A DNA stretch of 64,000 bases from Arthrinium phaeospermum (taxonomy: Eukaryota > Ascomycota > Sordariomycetes > Amphisphaeriales > Apiosporaceae). The stretch covers positions 5,185,373 through 5,249,372 of the forward strand of contig QYRS01000001.1 in the NCBI GenBank assembly GCA_006503535.1, read 5' to 3'. Every line of letters begins with the position of its first letter. Positions within the stretch are counted from its first letter, which is position 1. The notes beneath the pieces were generated by a model. The model was not told the origin of the DNA and did not search any database. It saw only the letters and a list, made by a program, of their open reading frames with translations. Position numbers and translations under genes: made by a program. Of the stretch, positions 56,971 to 64,000 are shown one piece after another.

Positions 56971-57355
56971 TCGTGGGTCTTGCATCTTTGGATGAAAAGG
57001 TATGAGATAATAAGGTTGATATAAGGTGAATATGGAATTTGACTAAGGTTCTATAGATTCGATCTCTGTCGTACGACGCTAAAATCGGAGATCTACAGGC
57101 ATAGGATCTCGGGTACCTGCAGGATCTCCGTTGCAGCCAGATCTACAGGGGAGGGATATCGGGTGCAGTCAAAATAAGCTTTTGACGTCCGAATGCCAAG
57201 CCACTCTCCAAGCTAGTCACGTATCACACATCCACTTCATAACACTCATCGTACGACGACATCACCGGAAGAGAATAGGTAAGGGGAACCAAAATGGGTA
57301 TCATTCATCTGGGTACGGCTCATCGGCCACTGTCGAAACCATCGCAACTACTCTA

Positions 57356-58064
57356 TTATACAGGCCCATCGTACGATTCCAATCCATTAGTCCAGATTGA
57401 TCGGGTTTCAGCACTTCCCAGCAGCGCCGGAGCCGCTCGAGCAGCACCACCACGACCACCACCACGACCACCGTTGTTCTGCCCATCCACGTTGGCATCC
57501 GTCTTCGTACACTTCGCAGCATGGTCGACCCATTTACAGTTGGCACAGCACCCGCCGAAGTGGCCTGGCAGTCGTACGCAGCGTGGGAACGGGTTCGCGA
57601 AACCGCCGTTGAGGGTATCTGTCGCTGGCACTTCGCGCAGGGCGGATTGAAGCTGGCCACGGCTGGCGATCAGCAGGCCGTTGATGTAGCTCGGGCGGGT
57701 GGACAGGATCTGGTCCGCCGACATGAACCGTCGTACGACCAACACATTGAAGCCGGGCAGGGCGAGGACCGCACGCTGGAGGTTGTTGTGGCAGAGAAAC
57801 GCCCCAGTTGCTGCTGTCCGACGGGGAGGATCACGAAGGGACTCTGGTCTTCGAGGGGGGCAATCGCGACATCGGGATGGGCCCAGCCATTGTTGGCGGG
57901 AGGCGGAGGTGCAAGCTAGATACACCAAGTGTTAGTCGTACGGCAGGTCAGATGATACCAGAGACAGGATGGGATACTCACGATCAATTGGCCGGCGCCG
58001 CGGGGATGGCGTTCGGGTCGGCACCATGGTTCTGGTTGGCTGGCTGGTTCTGGTTGGCCGACAT
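57356..58064 (-). pseudogene. DUF3716-like protein, frame-broken
   Basis: Small fungal-specific gene. Exon 1 58064..57982 (MSANQNQPANQNHGADPNAI), intron 57981..57916 (GTGAGT ... TCTAG), exon 2 57915..57356. Exon 2 contains PLEDQSPFVILPVGQQQLG, ALREVPATDT and the cysteine motif PRCVRLPGHFGGCCANCKW then DHAAKC, typical of the fungal DUF3716 group. One base seems missing near the end of exon 1, which otherwise stops in TGA, and another near 57,808; both restore a continuous frame. Function of the family is unknown; such genes are often multicopy next to repeats. Confidence 0.6.
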
Positions 58065-58460
58065 GTCAGGCGACCCGTCAGCATCGAGCCATCGTGATTG
58101 CCGTACGGCTGCATCGACGGCGTCGCTCCATCCATCCGTCGGTGATGGCAGGAAGTAGATCTCGAGACCAGGTAGTCGGGAGAGGGAATGGTGGCAGAAG
58201 GTAGGTGCGGAAGGTAGGTAGCAGAAATGCAAGGCAAGCAATCGCCGTACGAGAGATGGATAAGGTACAGTAACAGAGAAGGCAGGCGAGGGTATTGCAA
58301 TCGAGCAATTCGGTGAGATGTGATGGTGGCAGACCTGGTGGGCAGGTAACCGGATCGGATGTGACAGCGGGAAAGGCAGATGGTATATCTCTCGGGCAAT
58401 TGGCCGCCGTACGAGCAATCGGATGAGAGGATCAATTGGAAGGCGGTATTGGCCAGGTCC

Positions 58461-58496
58461 GACGAGGGATCCGACGAGGGATCCGACGAGGGAGCC
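58461..58496. repeat. 12-bp tandem repeat, three units
   Basis: GACGAGGGATCC repeated three times, the last with one change. Lies in the non-coding DNA between the two element genes. Confidence 0.9.
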
Positions 58497-58956
58497 AAGG
58501 TGATAATGGGAATGTGGAATCGGAAACATCAAATGTGATGATGGGGAATCGTACGTACCTTGGTGATGATGGTGATGATGGCAATGAGAGAAGTTGAAAG
58601 GTTGAGAACTTGGAGCTGGCGTACGAGGGATGGTTGATGCGGAAAGGAATTGGTGCGGAAAGGAAGTTGATGGTGGAGGGTGGACCGATTGGCAATTGGC
58701 GTACGTAGGCAACTGGCCAGCTGGGCTGTTGCAGTGACGCGAAAGTTGATTTCTGGTGCCTGCCGAATCGGCTGGAAAGAGCATCAAAATTGACGTACCT
58801 GCCGTATCGAGGGAAGGAGCGCGTGGGTCGGATGGACTTCCGGTGATGTATCTCCGTTGATGTGGCGTACCTGCCGTATCATTAAAAGGTCGCCGTACGA
58901 GGGGTCACCCCGCCTGGTGGAGCACCAATTGATGGATTAGATGAAGGAGGTGAGTC

Positions 58957-59317
58957 AATTGGATATATCGTACGGCGAGGAGAGCAAACATATCTGGCGG
59001 TATATCCGGCCGGCCGATCGTGACACCGGCGGTGCCGGCGGTTTGGGACGGGTCAAGCCTCGCGGCACCGCCGGTGTTTTCTGGAGATGGCGGCGGCACT
59101 AGCAAACATATTGGATATCGTGGATGAGTCACCGTACGGCGAGGAGCAAATATTTGGCGGTATATCCGGTCGGCCGATCGTGACCCTCGCGGCGCCGGCG
59201 GTTTGGGACGGGTTAAGCCTCGCGGCACCGCCGGTGTTTTCTGGAGATGGCGGCGGCACTAGAAACATGTTGGATATCGTGGATGAGTCACCGTACGATA
59301 AGGTGCATCGTGTATTA
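58957..59317. repeat. tandem duplication, about 160-bp period, two and a part copies
   Basis: Copies begin near 58,957 and 59,113 with a third partial at 59,271 (shared GGATATCGTGGATGAGTCAC between the last two). Each copy has one CGTACG near its start (58,969, 59,133, 59,292), a GGTATATCCGG(C/T)CGGCCGATC block and GGCACCGCCGGTGTTTTCTG. The period equals the commonest CGTACG spacing. Confidence 0.85.
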
Positions 59318-59550
59318 AAAAGAGAGCCGGCCGGTTGATCGTGATCTCCGTGACGTCGGAGGTTCGGTTCCGGTATAAAAAGGTCGGACCTGGCGCTGGT
59401 CTTGATAGACCGCCGGTATTGCTCGGGACGGCGACGATATATGTAAGTTCATGAGTCGTACGATGGTATGGAACCTGACTAGCATTCCAAGAGATATTAT
59501 GGGACCTGAGAATTCAAAGTGGAATCGGACTAGGATTCCATGTTCGTACG

Positions 59551-59640
59551 GCCCCATAGAAGTGGATTAGGATTCCATGTACTCCATAGAAGTGGACTAG
59601 GACTCCATGTACTCCATAGAAGTGGACTAGGATTCCATGA
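59551..59640. repeat. 30-bp tandem repeat, three units
   Basis: Unit ACTCCATAGAAGTGGACTAG plus GATTCCATGT, three copies 59,551-59,640 with a few substitutions. Related words (GGATTCCATG, GACTAGG) recur at 56.7-56.85 kb and 59.47-59.54 kb, so this word belongs to the element. Confidence 0.85.
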
Positions 59641-59672
59641 GGCATTTTCTGCGATGGATCGTGATCCAGTAT

Positions 59673-59680
59673 TATAAATA
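59673..59680 (+). promoter_or_regulatory. TATA box of the OrsD/RecQ gene
   Basis: TATAAATA, 74 bp upstream of the ATG at 59747, in a pyrimidine-rich leader. A CGTACG follows 5 bp downstream (59,685). Confidence 0.5.
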
Positions 59681-59746
59681 CCGCCGTACGACGCCTATTC
59701 CTTTCTCTCTCTTCTTCCTCTTATTATCTCTTTTACCTGTTCTATT

Positions 59747-62700
59747 ATGGATCCATTCACCTTCCTAGAGGAATACCACGTCTTCGTCTGCACGACATGT
59801 CAACACGCCTGTCTCGTGGACGAAATAACAGTTCATTTGCGTACGAAACATCGATCAATACCTGTTTCTATTAGAAAAGATATTGAACACGCCGTACGCC
59901 AAGTCCCAACAGCGTTTACCCGTCAATCCGACCTCTCTGCTCTCCCCGGCCCCCCTTTACCTCCCCCCCCTTTTCCGTTCTCGGCCCCCCTCGGACCGAC
60001 GGCTATGCCTGTACCGAATGCCCCTGTGTTTATACCCATATCAAATCGATTCAGAAACACTGCCGTACGGAACATAGCTGGGAGAATCATTGGGAAAGGG
60101 GGGGTAACGTCCGACTCCAGGCAGCCGAGCGGGACCGTACGCAATACCGGCCGTGGCGGACCGGAGTCCATTGCCAACGCTTCTTTCCCGGCCGGTCCGG
60201 GAGCTTCTACTTCGAGGTAACCCGGCCGCTCCGGCTCCGGTTCCGGTACGGAATACCGTCCTCGAGACCTTCCGAGCCCAGGCTGCCGAGTTCACGCGTA
60301 CGACGGGGTCTGTTATCGATACAGGGCACAAACACGAGCCGAATCCGTGGCTGGTCCGAACCGGCTGGGCTGTACATCTCCGGGGGTATGACCATATCCG
60401 CCTCCGTACGGGAGTCAGCCTAAAGCCGGCCGAGGGGTGGCTTCCCGATTCCGACCCCTTGATGGCCGGGAGTTACAGGATGTATATCGGAGTATCGACC
60501 GTATCGTACAACGAGCCCAGGGTATATCAACCCCGAGCTCCGTCCCATCGGCCGTACTGTTCCTCCATCAACGCAGCCGGGACCAGAAGCCAAATACCCC
60601 CTTTTCCGGCCTGATGGAGGATGCTACCCGAAACTCTTATACCAACGTATGGAAACAGGTTATCGGTTACCTCTTTCGTACGCAGGTATGGGGAGGAGGC
60701 TATACCTCCATTTTCGCTTACCCTGCCCAACAAGTCGCTCTCGACGACGTCGAGGCCTTTTTCGAGTCGGATCCGGCACCGGTACCGAGTACGGCGTATT
60801 CCGACCTCGATATACTCTGTTTAACCCTCTCTCTCTCTTTTCGACCATATACTTAGCAGATCGCCGTACGACAGTGTTCTACTCAGTGCGTTGAGTATTC
60901 TCGGTCTCCGGACTACCGGGGAGACTGTGAACTGGCTGCCCCCTTACGAATATACCTATATATATTCCGCCGTTCTCAAGATTGGTCGTCTCTTTCTCCT
61001 TTTACAGTCGTACGACGAGTGTACCGCGGAGGATAAGGAGTCTACGGAGGATAAGAAGTCCCCGTCCTTATACTCCGTCGTCCGAACTAAGGTATTCCGG
61101 TATTTCACCGTCGTTTCGGCCGAATCGGACCCTTCGCCGGCAGATTGGATATTCGAAGCCCGGTCTTACGGTATGGGTATAGCGTCCAAAACGCCGTCGT
61201 CGGCAGATATCCAGTGGGACGGGCAACAGGTGACGTACGGCAAGGTATCGTTTACTATGAGTCAGTTCATCCAGTTCGTCCAGAATATAACGGGTGAGCT
61301 CCGTCGTACGATACTATCCCTCCTCTTTGCCGAGGACGAATCCGACCTCCCCCTTTATCTCTCGCCGGGGTCCAGGACGACCTGACCGACTTCCGGCCGG
61401 AATACAACTTTTTGGTCGATTCGAATACCTGCTTTACCAGCTGTACGGGACCAGATTGGCTCGCTCAACGTATCCAGCAACAAAAGGACTTACGTACGGC
61501 GTGGTTTAATAGGAGTACTATTCAACCCCGGGAATTGGAGCGATATAAGGACCTCGTCGACCGGTTCCGAGAATTGCTCCTTTTGTTGATGCATTTTACC
61601 GGAGGGCAGCCGGGCCGGGCTTCGGAGGTTCTCAGTATAAGGCACCGGAACACGTCGTACGGCGGTTGCCGGAATATCTTTATTTCCAGGGGCCTTGTCT
61701 GTTTTATGACCCTTTACCATAAAGGGGCCCAATCGAAGCAGACTGTCAAGATTATCCATCGGTACCTGCCGGACGAGGTTGGGACGGCCTCGTACGATAC
61801 CTCTGGTTAGTACTTCCCTTTTGGGAAACGTGTCTCGGACTTGCCGGCCGGGGTTCTTTCCGGAGTGACTTCCTATTCGGGAAGGAGCTGGTACGAGATA
61901 AGGCCGCCGTACGGGAGGAGGGCGGAGAACCACTCTGGACCGGGGACCGGATGCGCCGGAGCCTCGAGGCCGCCTCTCTCCGGTGGATGGGGGTGAAGCT
62001 GAATATCCACGATTACCGGCATATCGTTATTGCGATATCTCGGGAATTCCTTCAGGGGGCATTTAAAGGACCGACGGTACCGTACGATGACTCATCTCCG
62101 GACTCTGATCAGGAGAGGATAACTTTGCCGCGGTATATGCCCGCCAGGCCGCCCACTCTCCAGACGGACGGCATGGTATATGCTCGTACGAATGATACCC
62201 TTTCCGGACCACGAGGTCTCATCAGGAGCAGGAACGGACGATCAGTGACTGGCACCGGTGGCTGACGTTCCCCTCTGCCGTTGACCATGGTTATTCCATA
62301 AAGGGGCCGTACGAGGAGCTCCAGGACGATATTGCGGTACAGCGGATCCAGACCCTTCGCCGGATCAATATGCTCGCCATGCTCCGGTTCATGCTCCAGC
62401 AACCCGATGCCGGCTTCCGTGGCCAGCAAGAAGCCGTGATTCAAGGTCTCGTACGAGGGCAAAGTCCGGTATTGTATGTCGCCGGGACGGGGAGTGGAAA
62501 GAGTATTACCTTTTTACTCCCCGCCTTCTGCTCGGCCGAGGGTATTACTATCGTTATCGTACCGCTGGTATCTCTCGAGGAGGACCTCCACCGACGGTGT
62601 AAGATATACGGTATTACTTCGTGGATATACTCGTACGGCGAGATACGAGAGGCTCAGGTCGTATTTGTTACCCTGAATCGACTACCACTAAGGCCTTTCA

Positions 62701-64000
62701 ACAGTACGTACAACGGCTCGTTATGTTCCGGCAACTGGACAGGGTCGTCCTCGATGAAGCCCATGTGGTATTAGATGGGTCATACCGGTTCCGGCCACAG
62801 TTGCAGGAGATTGGTCGTACGATGGTTGAATTCGGGGTTCCCCTTCTTTCCTTACCGCGACCCTCGCCGTTCAGGATATGCCGGCCTTTATCCGAAATAT
62901 CGGTATCGACCTCCGGCGAACTCAGATATTCCGGAGTAGTACCGTCCGGGCGAACCTTACTATTCCGTTACCTGGGTCGAGAAGGAAGAATACGTGGTTA
63001 CCGAAGCCGTACGACAGGTCCTTACCGTGGTCAATACTCTGTCCCCGCCGCGTGTTATCGTATATTGTCTCACCCGTCCGGGACGGAGGCCGTGGCGAAG
63101 GCGATCGGATGTCCGGCTTACCATGCCGCTACCGGGACGAAGGAGGAGAAGTCCGGCGTACGGCACCGGTGGACCGAGGACGGAGGGTGATTGTTGCTAC
63201 TGGTGCCCTCGCGTTAGGTTTGGATCTTGCCGACGTACGATACGTGTTCCATGTGGGTATGCCCCGGACACTCCGTGACTTTGTTCAGGAGAGCGGCCGG
63301 GCCGGTCGTGACGGGGAACGGTCCGAGTCCCGTATTATTGCGGCGCGTTTCAATGGTCGTACGAGCCAGCCTCCACGGATTGTTCCTGCCGGATATGAAA
63401 ATATCCAGGATTATATGGACGGGGTCGGGGGTTGCCGCCGTGTTTGCTTAGATCGGGTGATGGACGGCGATTAACACGGATCCGATGCGGCCCGGAAGAG
63501 ACGGCGTGTGACCTCTGCCGTACGAAGAGGACCGGGTAGGAAAGAGGAAAACGGCCGGACCCGACGACGAAACGGAACGGACTACCATCTCCGGGCACGG
63601 CATCAAGGGGTAGCCTGGCAACAGGCCGTGGTACGGCAAGGGAGACGAGACGATCAGGAGCAGGTGGAGCGATTCCGGTCTACCGTACGACGGGTCCGTG
63701 GGGTGGTGTATATATTGCACGTCCCAGCAACGGGCGTTGATTGTACACGACGGCACGACCTGCTTGATTGCGGATGAACCGGGGCCGGTAACGCTGGCGA
63801 ACAACCGGGAAGATTGAACGGGCCGTACGGGGTATACCGTACGAGGCTCACGGCGGGTGTTCGCGGTGTTACTTCCCCGGGGTGGTGTACGGCGTGGGAG
63901 GAACGGGACGGGGACGGCGGTCGGATGATTCGTACGGCAAAGGATTGTGATTTGGAGGGAATATTTATCGACTTTCTTACGTTATTACTTACGGAACTCC
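59747..64000 (+). pseudogene. OrsD zinc-finger / tyrosine-recombinase-like / RecQ helicase, frame-broken, continues past window
   Basis: One long gene in pieces. 59,747-60,210: OrsD-type start (EEYHVFVCTTCQHACLVDEI, then CTECPCVYTHIKSIQKHCRT plus EH, a C2H2-like finger). 60,240-62,070: alpha-helical region ending in MHFTGGQPGRASEVLSIRH and NIHDYRHIVIAISREF, resembling box I and box II of tyrosine recombinases. 62,300-63,480: RecQ core with motif I VAGTGSGKS, motif II LDEAHVVLD and motif VI FVQESGRAGRDGE, then a CDLC zinc-type pair. Frame breaks near 59,990, 60,213, 60,470, 60,838, 61,368, 61,785, 62,200, 62,683, 62,848, 62,960 and 63,085, mostly as one missing base. DEAH instead of DExH variants is normal for RecQ. 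Coding signs run to the right edge. Confidence 0.75.

Larger units (their letters stand above)
56862..63936. repeat. array of the palindrome CGTACG (50 copies)
   Basis: Counted by eye: 50 exact copies, mean spacing 144 bp, against 1.7 expected in 7.1 kb of random sequence and about ten in the other 57 kb. Spacing is narrow: one gap is below 50 bp (14 bp), the largest is 272 bp, most are 120-205 bp, and six are 70-80 bp. Flanks vary but favour a pyrimidine before and a purine after. Copies lie in both genes, in all three reading frames, and in the non-coding repeats. Several long gaps contain one-step CpG-decay forms (TGTACG or CGTACA at about 56,703, 60,504, 61,442 and 63,887). Confidence 0.9.
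56640..64000 (+). mobile_element. putative mobile element carrying OrsD/recombinase/RecQ and DUF3716 genes
   Basis: Extent is set by the CGTACG array (first exact copy 56,862, first decayed copy about 56,703) and by the genes inside; the right end lies outside the window and no terminal repeats or target duplication are seen. It contains a DUF3716-like gene (-), a tandem-repeat promoter zone (58.46-59.65 kb) and an OrsD / tyrosine-recombinase-like / RecQ gene (+). OrsD plus RecQ helicases occur in telomere-linked helicase genes of fungi such as Magnaporthe, so a subtelomeric origin is possible; no telomere repeat is present. Calling it mobile is inference from gene content, repeats and the abrupt change in word composition. 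Confidence 0.5.

Noticed and set aside
59747..64000. programmed frameshifting in the RecQ gene
   Set aside because: Break points share no slippery sequence and are too many; the same kind of break hits unrelated genes at 40-48 kb.
59747..64000. introns as the cause of the frame changes in the RecQ gene
   Set aside because: Protein similarity continues directly across most break points with no room for an intron.
56640..64000. repeat-induced point mutation (RIP)
   Set aside because: The region stays GC-rich and CG-containing; no strong TpA excess is visible by eye, and breaks are indels rather than C-to-T stops.
56640..64000. telomere end
   Set aside because: No TTAGGG-type tract is present in the window, although OrsD/RecQ genes are often subtelomeric.

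Overview
The window is nuclear DNA of a filamentous ascomycete (Pezizomycotina, probably Sordariomycetes; the genus cannot be told from sequence alone). Genes are GC-rich with short GT-AG introns (about 50-85 nt), and the gene set is typical of these fungi: CFEM, AltA1-type and LysM secreted proteins, a Git3-type receptor, a NACHT-ankyrin STAND protein, a Baeyer-Villiger monooxygenase and large transporters.

Left part (1-39 kb) is ordinary gene space and every coding frame is clean. In order: 5' part of hydroxymethylbilane synthase (-), a small cysteine-rich secreted protein (+), homocysteine S-methyltransferase (+), an amino-acid permease (+), an unrecognised conserved-looking protein (-), a cysteine-rich single-pass membrane protein (-), a 14-TM MFS transporter with a long N-terminal tail (+), a CFEM-like protein (-), an AltA1-like secreted protein (+), a type I Baeyer-Villiger monooxygenase (-), a LovD/EstB-like serine hydrolase (+), an unrecognised protein (-), a Git3-like GPCR (-), a 2214-residue NACHT-ankyrin protein (-), and an acidic protein resembling fungal F-box-associated proteins (-).

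Middle part (39-48.6 kb) is a divergent pair: a multi-LysM secreted protein (-) and a subgroup-C (killer-toxin-like) GH18 chitinase with a hevein-type chitin-binding region (+). This pairing is known for fungal subgroup-C chitinases. Both frames are broken by many single-base indels while the encoded protein sequence between breaks looks conserved.

Right part (48.6-64 kb) is gene-poor and repeat-rich. It holds tandem duplications, a 1.4-kb cluster of a GGTGGT(G/T)CACAGACT repeat that also forms hairpins and is rich in CAATTG, then from about 56.6 kb a region with the look of a mobile element. That region carries a DUF3716-like gene (-) and an OrsD zinc finger / tyrosine-recombinase-like / RecQ helicase gene (+) that runs off the right edge; both are frame-broken.

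The most unusual signal is in this last region: I count 50 copies of the palindrome CGTACG between 56,862 and 63,936, about thirty times chance and far more evenly spaced than random, present in coding DNA in all three frames and in non-coding DNA, while the rest of the window has only about the chance number. A second notable find is a spliceosomal twin intron (stwintron) in the MFS gene, which alone restores the frame of that gene.
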